From Shewanella abyssi (GTDB taxonomy: Bacteria; Pseudomonadota; Gammaproteobacteria; Enterobacterales; Shewanellaceae): a stretch of 64,000 nucleotides of DNA. The notes under the pieces were generated by a model, which was not told the DNA's origin, searched no databases, and saw nothing but the letters and a program-made list of their open reading frames with translations. A program made the position numbers and the translations under genes. The stretch lies in assembly GCF_023284025.1 (NCBI RefSeq), contig NZ_JAKIKR010000004.1, positions 1-64,000 of the forward strand. Reading direction: 5' to 3'. Each line of letters opens with the position of its first letter. Positions within the stretch are counted from its first letter, which is position 1. Shown in pieces: positions 18,064-27,000 of the stretch.

Positions 18064-19008
18064 ATGAAAACCGAAGATATAGCGCTGTTTCACCGTATTG
18101 TTGAAACCGGCAGTTTGGTCGAAGCGGCTGATATACTTAATCTGCCGAAATCGACCTTAAGCCGTCGATTACAAGCATTAGAGAATGAACTGAATGTTAA
18201 GCTGTTTCATCGCCAGAGTCGCGCGATGACGCTCACCGCTTCTGGTAGTCATTTTTACGATAAAACCACCTCTATGTTGGCAAGCTTAGAGCAAACGATG
18301 TCAGAGTTAACCGGCAAAGAGTCAGAAGTGTCAGGGCACTTGCGGATAATGATTTACCCGATCCCCGAGCTTATTCGTATCACCCATATTATCTTTGATT
18401 TTATGGATCAGCACCCAGATCTCACCGTCGAGGTTATTGTCAGCAGTGAGCCGCAGGACATGATCCGCAATAACATCGATTTGGCTTTTATGCTGGAAGA
18501 TGCCTTTAATGAAAGTGAAATGGTGGCAAGGCATATTTTTAGTGAAAAAATACATTTTTTTGCCAGCCCTGAATACATCAAAAACTCGGTTATTCCGCTG
18601 ACGCCTGAAGAGATCCCGAATCATAACTCGATTCTATTTCGTTACCCCAACGGTCGTATTTTTAATGAAGTCCCTTTTGGGCAAAATAGATTTTTGTCAG
18701 TCAATGGTAACTTGTGTGCTAATAACCTGGTGACTTGTTTAGAGGCGACGCTTATGGGACGGGGAATTTCGTTGATGCCACTGCCTTTTGCTCAAGAGCA
18801 TGTTGAAAGTGGCGCACTTGAGATACTGTTCAAAGAGATGGAACCCTATGAAGGTAAGTGCTTCCTCGTCTATCCGTCAAGACGATTTATTAGCTTGGCC
18901 AGCCAGCGCTTTATCGACTTTATGATGAATGCCATAGACGATCGTGTCGCTAACGGCGACAGTGGTCCTAGCGCGAGTATTCGAGGCTCAATTAAAGCGA
19001 TGATTTAA
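18064..19008 (+). CDS. LysR-family transcriptional regulator
   Basis: 314 residues from the ATG at 18064 (AAGGTG seven bases upstream; a TTG immediately before it is the alternative). The N-terminal helix-turn-helix (AADILNLPKSTLSRRLQALE) is typical, followed by the effector-binding domain with an RFYPNG-like region in its second half. It is divergent from the RND operon and convergent with qnr. Its probable operator lies between it and the pump, and a matching site lies before qnr, so it probably controls both and itself. The inducer is unknown. Confidence 0.92.
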   Translation: MKTEDIALFHRIVETGSLVEAADILNLPKSTLSRRLQALENELNVKLFHRQSRAMTLTASGSHFYDKTTSMLASLEQTMSELTGKESEVSGHLRIMIYPIPELIRITHIIFDFMDQHPDLTVEVIVSSEPQDMIRNNIDLAFMLEDAFNESEMVARHIFSEKIHFFASPEYIKNSVIPLTPEEIPNHNSILFRYPNGRIFNEVPFGQNRFLSVNGNLCANNLVTCLEATLMGRGISLMPLPFAQEHVESGALEILFKEMEPYEGKCFLVYPSRRFISLASQRFIDFMMNAIDDRVANGDSGPSASIRGSIKAMI

Positions 19009-19055
19009 TCTGCTATCGCTATCAATGAGTGCTGAGCCGTACACAAAAGTACGCC

Positions 19056-19712
19056 TTAGTCGGCCGTCACAATAATGCCCAATGGGGTTAATAATTGTTC
19101 TTGCTGCCACTGGTTGATGATCACCCCTTCAAGTGGCACTCTGCGCAGATCTAAGCCTTCTAATTCAACACGGGTAAGGTTGCAACCTTTAAGCTCAAAA
19201 GCGCCCCATTGCTCCTGGGAGAACTCGCCGCCACTTAAATCGCTACCCTTCATTGAGGCACCGTTCAAGTTAGCACCGCGCCAGCGGTTATCGAACAGTT
19301 CACACTCTTCAAGTAGCGCGCTATGTAAGTCGGCATAGGCTAGGTTACAGGCGGTAATATAAGCCGAACAAAAATAGCTTTTAGCGGTAATGTAGTTGGC
19401 AAAACTGGCGCGGCTAAAGTCACAACCTTGTAGGTTACACTCGCGCATCTCGATGCCGTAACAGCGAGCGCCCTTAAACAGGCTCATGCTCAAATTACAG
19501 TGCTTAAAACTGGCACTGACTAAGGTGGCGTAACTAAAGTCGCAGCCCTCATCTTCACCCTGCACCACAAACTTACAATGGCTGAAACTGGCATCGGTTA
19601 AGTCTGCATGGTTAAAGCTGCAGTGGCGGAACTCGCAATGGTCAAAGTGGGCGTCTTGCAGATCTTGCTCGCTAAAGTCTTCATGGGTAAAAATCTGTTT
19701 CGAGGCTTGCAT
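19056..19712 (-). CDS. qnr: Qnr-type pentapeptide repeat protein (DNA gyrase protection)
   Basis: 218 residues, exactly the usual Qnr length. It starts at the ATG at 19712 after AAAGGA; longer frames run into non-repeat sequence. Pentapeptide repeats (A/C-D/N-L/F-x-x) fill the protein in two blocks, split at GxGCDFSY as in Qnr. The segments YFCSAYI, LEECELF, NLSGxSL-like, GCNLT and the tail WQQEQLLTPLGIIV are close to QnrA as I remember it. Qnr proteins fold as a right-handed beta-helix and protect gyrase and topoisomerase IV from quinolones. Plasmid qnrA is thought to come from Shewanella algae. No LexA box is visible upstream; the LysR-type site is. Confidence 0.92.
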   Translation of the reverse strand: MQASKQIFTHEDFSEQDLQDAHFDHCEFRHCSFNHADLTDASFSHCKFVVQGEDEGCDFSYATLVSASFKHCNLSMSLFKGARCYGIEMRECNLQGCDFSRASFANYITAKSYFCSAYITACNLAYADLHSALLEECELFDNRWRGANLNGASMKGSDLSGGEFSQEQWGAFELKGCNLTRVELEGLDLRRVPLEGVIINQWQQEQLLTPLGIIVTAD

Positions 19713-19854
19713 CGAGCATCCTTTAATATGGGGTGGTGTGACGGTAAAAGTGCAAAATCGCAGCAACGCTGCAAACCGTTAAAGTTGCAATCGGCTTGTA
19801 TTTCAGCACGGCGCAAAGGTAACAGCTAATACCGCGAGTTTAAATGCATTTATG

Positions 19855-19882
19855 TGGGAGTATAAGTTCCATTTAATGGGAC
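19855..19882. promoter_or_regulatory. Second copy of the LysR-type operator, before qnr
   Basis: TGGGAG (19855-19860), GTTCCA (19866-19871) and TGGGAC (19877-19882) repeat the order and exact 11-base spacing of the site at 17951-17978. Over 31 aligned bases, 24 match. It lies about 143 bases before the qnr ATG and does not overlap any gene. Confidence 0.6.
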
Positions 19883-19980
19883 TATATCCAGTTGAATTTG
19901 GTCAATGTTTGTGAGCATAGTATCTGCTAGGTTACATAGTGAAAGCGGCCTGCTGCGACTTATTCTCGTCGCTGAGGTCT

Positions 19981-21327
19981 TTAGGGTGTTGGCGTCAAGG
20001 GTTCAGAAATACGCCGTGCCAGAATATAGCAAGCCAGCCCCATTAACGCATTGGTGACAGGCAGTGCCAGCAGCAAGCCTTTTACGCCGCCCAAGTATGA
20101 GCCCAATGCCGCCAGTGGCAACATAATCAAAAACAGTCGACAGATGTTTAAGATTAACGAGCTCATCGGGCGGTGATATGCATTCAATGAGGTGGCAACT
20201 AAGATCACGATACCCAGCGGGCCATAGGCCACAGGTAATACCAAAATATAAAAACTTAACCACTCAACCACTTGTGGATCGCGACTAAATAGCTGCGCTA
20301 ATGGCTCGGCTAAAAAGAGTAGTGGCACATACAGTAGCGTTTGAAACAGCAAGACAAACTTGAGAGACAGCAGCAATGCATCTCGGGCGCGAGCCGTTTG
20401 CCCTGCACCTAAGTTCTGCGCCACAAACGGCACTAGGCTGGATGACAGCGCCATGACGACAATCAACAGCACCGACTCTAAACGCGTCCCCGCACCAAAG
20501 GCAGCAACCGCGCTATGGTCGATACGCGCCAGCATCGCCATTATCATCGCATTTGCCACTGGGTTTAATAGGTTCATTAAGGTGGCAGGCTGAGCAATAT
20601 GCGCCAGTTGCTTCCAATTGCACTTCAGTCTGGCGAGATTAAACTCGGCAAACTCGACTAAGTGACGCTTAAAAATCAGCAGATGGGTCGACAATGATAA
20701 CGCCACTACCCAAGAGATCACGCTGGCAATGGCCGCCCCTTGGATCTCCAAACGTGGAAAAGGCCCAATGCCAAAGATAAGCAGTGGGTCTAAAATCAGG
20801 TTTATCAGCGCCGCCAACATCATGATCTTGGCCGGTGAGCGGGTGTCTCCCGTGGCACGCAGACCTTGATTACCCACCATCAATAGCACCAATAGTGGTG
20901 CGCCGACGTACCAGGTAAACATATAGTCTTGGATCAGCGGCAAGCTACTTTGGTTGGCGCCGAGTAAGCTAAATAACGGGTTAATGCACAAGCTACCAAG
21001 CAGCGAGATCAACACGGTGATAAAGAAGGTTAACAGCAGAGCATCATGCAAAAACACCTTGGCTTTGTCGGCGTGACCGCTGCCGATAAGGCGGCCCAAA
21101 TTGGTGGACACGCCCGCGCCAATGCCGATAGCGATGCTGGAGATGATGAGAGTCACAGGAAAGGTAAAGCTGATTGCCGCTAACGATTCGGTGCCTAATT
21201 GGCTGATAAAAAAAGTGTCAACCAGACTAAACCCGAGAATGGTTAGAATACCAATCAGGTTGGGGAGGCTCATCTTTAGCAGTACACGACCAATTGGCTG
21301 TGTTAGCAGCCCGTGTCTGTCTTTCAT
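19981..21327 (-). CDS. MATE-family multidrug exporter
   Basis: 448 residues with about 12 hydrophobic helices in two homologous halves, the arrangement of MATE (NorM-like) antiporters. The N-terminus (PIGRVLLKMSLPNLIGIL...GFSLVDTFFISQLG) and the motif GxGxxTNLGRLIG are typical. It exports cationic drugs, some family members fluoroquinolones, using Na+ or H+. It precedes qnr on the same strand with a gap of 268 bases that contains the qnr operator, so qnr likely has its own promoter. It is divergent from groES. Confidence 0.93.
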   Translation of the reverse strand: MKDRHGLLTQPIGRVLLKMSLPNLIGILTILGFSLVDTFFISQLGTESLAAISFTFPVTLIISSIAIGIGAGVSTNLGRLIGSGHADKAKVFLHDALLLTFFITVLISLLGSLCINPLFSLLGANQSSLPLIQDYMFTWYVGAPLLVLLMVGNQGLRATGDTRSPAKIMMLAALINLILDPLLIFGIGPFPRLEIQGAAIASVISWVVALSLSTHLLIFKRHLVEFAEFNLARLKCNWKQLAHIAQPATLMNLLNPVANAMIMAMLARIDHSAVAAFGAGTRLESVLLIVVMALSSSLVPFVAQNLGAGQTARARDALLLSLKFVLLFQTLLYVPLLFLAEPLAQLFSRDPQVVEWLSFYILVLPVAYGPLGIVILVATSLNAYHRPMSSLILNICRLFLIMLPLAALGSYLGGVKGLLLALPVTNALMGLACYILARRISEPLTPTP

Positions 21328-21430
21328 AGGGAAGTCTTGTCTAGTCTGTGCTCGGACGGCGAATTCTATCAGGCTTGTGGCAATTTTTATAAAACAGAGT
21401 TAAAAAAAACGGAAATATTTTGTAAATGGG

Positions 21431-21459
21431 CTTGGAACTGACGACCTTTACCCCCATAT
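21431..21459 (+). promoter_or_regulatory. Sigma-32 heat-shock promoter of groESL
   Basis: CTTGGAA (21431-21437) and CCCCATAT (21452-21459) are separated by 14 bases. This matches the RpoH consensus (CTTGAAA, N13-17, CCCCATNT) at seven of eight -10 positions shown and all but one -35 position. Confidence 0.88.
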
Positions 21460-21573
21460 CTCGAACATCAAGCGGCATTTTAGTTTTCACCCAGGTGAAA
21501 ACCGCCAAAGTCGTTACTATCTTTAATAGCCAGCAATAAACGTTGGCGGCAAAAATAATAGGAGCATCCATCG

Positions 21574-21864
21574 ATGAATATTCGTCCTTTACATGATCGC
21601 GTCATTGTTAAACGTTCAGAAGTTGAATTAAAATCTGCTGGTGGCATCGTACTTACAGGTAGTGCTGCTGAGCAATCTACTCGCGGTGAAGTATTGGCTG
21701 TAGGCAATGGACGCATCCTTGAGAATGGTTCTGTTCAGCCACTAGACGTAAAAGTGGGTGACATAGTGATCTTTAATGAAGGTTACGGCGTGAAGAAAGA
21801 GAAGATTGATGGTGAAGAAGTGCTGATCCTTTCAGAATCTGACCTTATGGCTGTAGTGAGCTAA
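21574..21864 (+). CDS. groES: Co-chaperonin GroES
   Basis: 96 residues, the usual length. [14 protein letters not shown] and the mobile loop ([18 protein letters not shown]) are diagnostic. Seven copies cap the GroEL ring in the cytoplasm during protein folding. It is the first gene of the groESL operon, 64 bases before groEL, behind a sigma-32 promoter. Confidence 0.98.
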   Translation: MNIRPLHDRVIVKRSEVELKSAGGIVLTGSAAEQSTRGEVLAVGNGRILENGSVQPLDVKVGDIVIFNEGYGVKKEKIDGEEVLILSESDLMAVVS

Positions 21865-21916
21865 GCACTTGCTAAGAACTCATTAAGTTTCAGCATCCCA
21901 TTCAAACAAATTTTAA

Positions 21917-23569
<1,653 letters not shown>

Positions 23570-23590
23570 TCATCCCCCTGCGGTCGATGA

Positions 23591-23653
23591 CCTAAGCTTC
23601 GGCTTAGGTTGACACCTCATTAAGAAAGCCTCAGCTTAGTCTGGGGCTTTTTT
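23591..23653 (+). terminator. groESL 3' hairpins and terminator
   Basis: First hairpin (23591-23608): CCTAAGC, a TTCG tetraloop, GCTTAGG, a very stable form. Second (23625-23653): AAGCCTCAG pairs with CTGGGGCTT (one wobble) and is followed by six T. The first may stabilise the 3' end, the second terminates. Confidence 0.85.
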
Positions 23654-23919
23654 GTGCCTGCTGATTTGTTTAAAGCTGCGGCCTTGCGGCCGAGGTGGGT
23701 CGTGGCGCTTCGCCCACACCAGAGCCAAGGGGTAAAGCGCTTGTACCCCTTGGCAATCCCTCAGCGCCCCGGCGAAATTGTCTGAGAAGCGAAAATTTCC
23801 AACGGGGGAGATTGGATTCTGCGAGTGACAAAGCTTGGATTAGAGTTGGTGTTTAATAGATATTTGAGAGAAGAGAGATAAAGGATAAAGTTTATCCTGA
23901 TCTTGATTAGGTAGTTATT
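23654..23919. repeat. GC-rich palindromic intergenic sequence
   Basis: The stretch downstream of groESL is much more GC-rich than the following gene and contains several palindromes. The clearest is CCAAGGGGTA (23725-23734) pairing perfectly with TACCCCTTGG (23744-23753); GCGGCC-type and GTGGG/CCCAC arms lie just before it. It looks like a dispersed intergenic repeat, but no second copy was seen in this window, so that is unproven. Confidence 0.4.
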
Positions 23920-23985
23920 TTGATCTTTATCTTCAAATCGTATGTTAAAGTTAAACAGCTGAAATTTAACTTGGAATTATTGTTC

Positions 23986-24843
23986 ATGCCATCAGTTACA
24001 CTTGAAAGTCTACATGAACTTTTTACTAAGGCTTCTTTAAATCAACAAGAGATCATAGTTAAAACCTCAACATCAGGTGAAGGTATTTTTAGTTATAACA
24101 GAGAGGGGAATACGCCTAGGACTTATTTGCAATGGGCAAAAGAAGATCTAGTTGGTCGTAGTAATCGTGGGTGTGTAAATGGGATTGGTAATGCAAAAAA
24201 ATCAATAGCATTGTTAATTGACCAAACTCTAGATTCTCTAAATGTATCTGTTGATAGTAAAATAAATATTAGAAAGTTTATCTCTCAATGTTCTGATTCT
24301 TTTTTAGAGGGTGGCAATACAAAAACTAAGCTAATTGCATCATTGGGGGTCGCACCGTCAGTATTAATATCAGATATTTGGATGCAAAGAAACGAAATTG
24401 AGCATGGATATAGTAATCTAGAACCTAAGCAAGTTAAACAAGCTATAGAGGTCGCAGAACTCTTGATTTTGAGTGTTGATAGTAGAGAACAGACGGCTCA
24501 TAAAATTGAATTTTTGGATATAGAAATTTACAATCGTTTCAAAAATCATAAAGACCCATTTGCATCTAAACCAAGAGGAATAGTGTTCGATTGGCTTTAT
24601 GAAAATGAGAAAGCTACGTTTAGTTTGTCTTATGAAGACAAGAAAAATGTAAAATATTCTTATAACTTCCAGGGTGACGAGTATGAATTTTTACTACTAA
24701 TTAAAGCGGCTTTCTGCAATACAACTTATGACAGAGTCATTTTTGAACACACTGTGACAGAGTTTTTAACTGCAGCTCTAGGTGATAATTTTAGTGTACG
24801 TGAATTTGATTTAAAAATAGTTAAAGCTGACTATTTTGAATGA
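23986..24843 (+). CDS. AT-rich gene with a HEPN-like motif, unknown function
   Basis: 285 residues from the ATG at 23986 (GGAA upstream; a frame start at 23920 is also possible). Base and codon use is clearly more AT-rich than in groEL or phoH. The central helical part contains RNEIEH (Arg135, His140), matching the R-x4-6-H signature of HEPN ribonucleases and followed by a helix that fits such a domain. No other motif is recognised. It lies beside transposase elements and an AidA/PixA gene. HEPN proteins often act in toxin or defence systems, but here the assignment rests on one short motif. Confidence 0.6.
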   Translation: MPSVTLESLHELFTKASLNQQEIIVKTSTSGEGIFSYNREGNTPRTYLQWAKEDLVGRSNRGCVNGIGNAKKSIALLIDQTLDSLNVSVDSKINIRKFISQCSDSFLEGGNTKTKLIASLGVAPSVLISDIWMQRNEIEHGYSNLEPKQVKQAIEVAELLILSVDSREQTAHKIEFLDIEIYNRFKNHKDPFASKPRGIVFDWLYENEKATFSLSYEDKKNVKYSYNFQGDEYEFLLLIKAAFCNTTYDRVIFEHTVTEFLTAALGDNFSVREFDLKIVKADYFE

Positions 24844-24850
24844 CAACAGC

Positions 24851-24972
24851 GACAACTAAGACACCCACAATTGTATAGGTAGATATCCTCTACTAGGCTT
24901 TAGTTAAGGCTGAAGAGCGGAGTTTGTTATGCCAACGCTAAGAAAAGCACTAGTAAGCTTGGAGGATACACT
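24851..24972 (+). mobile_element. Truncated left end of the RAYT element
   Basis: About 120 bases match the left ends at 25798 and 27001 with a handful of differences, beginning GACAACTAAGACACCC and running into the transposase start. Homology stops abruptly at about 24972. It shows the element, or its left end, was present here before. Confidence 0.85.
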
Positions 24973-25012
24973 TTTTTTCAAAATTGGGGCCAAAGTAAAA
25001 GTTCTACTATGA
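24929..25012 (+). pseudogene. Fragment of a RAYT transposase gene
   Basis: The first 14 codons (MPTLRKALVSLEDT) match the intact transposases at 25876 and 27079; the frame then runs into unrelated sequence and stops at 25012. A dead remnant. Confidence 0.8.
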
Positions 25013-25038
25013 CCCACATTATGTTGCTAGCTTATTTA

Positions 25039-25560
25039 TTAATATTCAATATTAATAAAGGGATCCCACGTACCGTACCCGATCAGTTCGCCACTGCCGC
25101 TGTCGTTGACTTGGAATAAGAATTGATAGGTTATCGTACCGTGTGCTTCTAGGGTGGATTCCACATAATTGTAAGGCGTTGCCACTAGCTCTGAAGACAA
25201 TGGTAGCGGACCTTGGATTGGCGTCATGATTCTAGTCGTTAACGGATTGCCATTTTTAACGCCACCATGAAGTTCTGGAGTCGATATTTCTCCTCCCTGG
25301 CTGGATTGTGACCTAAAGTCGTACAGTACAACTGACTTTTCGAAGTTTCCGCTCAATGATGTTGATCGCCATCTAACGTTGTCGCCAACAGAGCCTTTGA
25401 TCCTAAGTTCTGCACCACCCTGTCCAGTTACCCCATTAGCATCTTTAACTCTGAGGAAGATCAAATTATTCAGCCCCTGTGTAGGTTGCGCTTTATCTTT
25501 GCTTAACGGTGGCATACTTGCTAGATCCATCTCAACTAAAACATCGATTACTTCAGACAT
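25039..25560 (-). CDS. AidA/PixA-family inclusion-body protein
   Basis: 173 residues, beginning MSEVIDVLVEMD. The core shows the family pattern: GQGGAELRIKGSVGDNVRWR, then TSLSGN, then an ILYDF-like strand and a C-terminal WDPFI. These match the PixA/AidA family (PF12306) as recalled. Members include Xenorhabdus crystalline-inclusion proteins and Burkholderia AidA, cytoplasmic beta-rich proteins whose biochemical role is not settled. Ribosome site AAGGAG seven bases before the ATG. It sits between a RAYT remnant and intact copies. Confidence 0.82.
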   Translation of the reverse strand: MSEVIDVLVEMDLASMPPLSKDKAQPTQGLNNLIFLRVKDANGVTGQGGAELRIKGSVGDNVRWRSTSLSGNFEKSVVLYDFRSQSSQGGEISTPELHGGVKNGNPLTTRIMTPIQGPLPLSSELVATPYNYVESTLEAHGTITYQFLFQVNDSGSGELIGYGTWDPFINIEY

Positions 25561-25726
25561 AATATTTCTCCTTTTATAATATGTAAGATTATCGTTTAGA
25601 TACGCTAGACCAGTATCTGCCCTTACTTTAGCTAGAGCCCCCCCTTTCAGCCTTCTGGGAAGCTTCTTTTTTAGGACGCTGTTTTTGCAGCTGTTTACTT
25701 TAGCTGTATGTTAAAAGAAGGGAGCA

Positions 25727-25812
25727 GACAACTGAGACACCAGACAACAACAGACAACAACAGACCAGACAACAACAGACCAGACAACAACAGACCAGAC
25801 AACTAAGACACC
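25727..25812 (+). repeat. Iterated left-end sequence before the first RAYT element
   Basis: A GACAACTGAGACACC copy at 25727 is followed by CAGACAACAA, then three perfect tandem copies of the 15-bp unit CAGACAACAACAGAC (25751-25795), running straight into the true left end GACAACTAAGACACCC at 25798. The unit looks derived from the element's left end. Confidence 0.85.
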
Positions 25813-27000
25813 CAAAATTGTATAGGTAGATATCCTCTACTAGGCTTTAGTTAAGGCTGAAGAGAGGGGTTTGTTATGCCAACGCCAAGAAAAGCATTAG
25901 TAAGCTTGGAGGATACACCTTATTATCATTGCGTAAGCCGCTGTGTTAGAAAAGCTTTTTTGTGTGGGATTGATAATCACACTGGGCAATCCTATGAGCA
26001 TAGGAGGGACTGGGTCGAAAGTCGACTGTTGCAGCTGGCTGAAGTGTTCGCAATCGATATTTGTGCTTTTGTTGTGATGAGTAATCATCTGCATCTTGTA
26101 TTGCGGGTAGATGCTGAGTTAGTTAAAAGCTGGTCAGATATTGAGGTTGTTTCCCAATGGCAAAAGCTGTTCAAAGGCGATAGCCTTAATCACGACTTTG
26201 TTAAAGCTGAAGCTCTTGAATCTTATCAACAAACCATCATCAATAAGCGGCTGAAAGAGTATCGCTCGCGACTGATGGATATCTCCTGGTTTATGCGGGC
26301 GCTTAATGAACCGATTGCTAGAAAGGCCAATGCGGAAGATAAGTGTAAGGGGCGGTTTTGGGAAGGGCGCTTTAAGTCCCAAGCTCTGCTTGATGATGCT
26401 GCAGTACTGGCTTGTATGGCCTATGTTGACCTGAACCCAATTCGAGCAAAGATTGCTACATCGCCTGCCACCTCAGATTTCACCAGTATCCAAATGCGAA
26501 TTAAAGCCGCTGTTAAAGGCGAACAACCTAAATCACTACTCCCTTTTGCGGGTGATGAGCATCAAGATACACCTAAAGGACTAATGTTTAACGCAAAAGA
26601 TTATCTACAACTCGTAGATGATACGGGTCGAATTCAGCGCCATGATAAACGAGGTGCTATCAGTCAATCATCACTGCAACTGCTGCAGCGCTTAAATATT
26701 CCTGCAGAAAACTGGCTCAAGATGACAGCAGAGTTTACGACCATTTTTAAAGGTCCTGTTGGAAACACTCAAGAGCTATCGGCTTATTGTGAGCATCTTG
26801 AACGTAAACGAAGGCAAGGTGCCGCCAATTGCCACCGATGGCTAGATTGCACTTAGTTACCAATAAACTGAGCTATCTTTAGCACTTTTTTACCCCACTA
26901 CCAAACAGATGTTTGGGATTTCTACTGTTTGATTTTTAAGTAAATGGGTGACATTACACTTGCATCTAAGTAAAAGCTCTTTACTGTGCGCATATGTGGC
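25798..27000 (+). mobile_element. RAYT-type element, copy 1
   Basis: About 1.2 kb from GACAACTAAGACACCC to GTGCGCATATGTGG, carrying one transposase gene. A small hairpin near the left end (GTAGA 25826-25830 with TCTAC 25836-25840) and one near the right end (AGTAAA 26969-26974 with TTTACT 26980-26985) recall the terminal hairpins of IS200/IS605-like elements. Copy 2 follows without a gap. Exact ends are inferred from the repeat boundary. Confidence 0.82.
25876..26856 (+). CDS. REP-associated tyrosine transposase (Y1), copy 1
   Basis: 326 residues. The HUH nuclease motif is in SNHLHLVL, and the family signature GRFWEGRFKSQALLDDAA...CMAYVDLNPIRAK is very clear; a catalytic Tyr is likely in the helix with YRSRLMDISWFMRALNEP. 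Such enzymes nick and join single-stranded DNA at REP-type hairpins. The protein is identical to the copy at 27079 and about two-thirds identical by eye to the one at 59632. Confidence 0.92.
   Translation: MPTPRKALVSLEDTPYYHCVSRCVRKAFLCGIDNHTGQSYEHRRDWVESRLLQLAEVFAIDICAFVVMSNHLHLVLRVDAELVKSWSDIEVVSQWQKLFKGDSLNHDFVKAEALESYQQTIINKRLKEYRSRLMDISWFMRALNEPIARKANAEDKCKGRFWEGRFKSQALLDDAAVLACMAYVDLNPIRAKIATSPATSDFTSIQMRIKAAVKGEQPKSLLPFAGDEHQDTPKGLMFNAKDYLQLVDDTGRIQRHDKRGAISQSSLQLLQRLNIPAENWLKMTAEFTTIFKGPVGNTQELSAYCEHLERKRRQGAANCHRWLDCT

Noticed and set aside
19712-19850. LexA box before qnr
   Set aside because: Looked for CTGT-N8-ACAG as in qnrB; not present.
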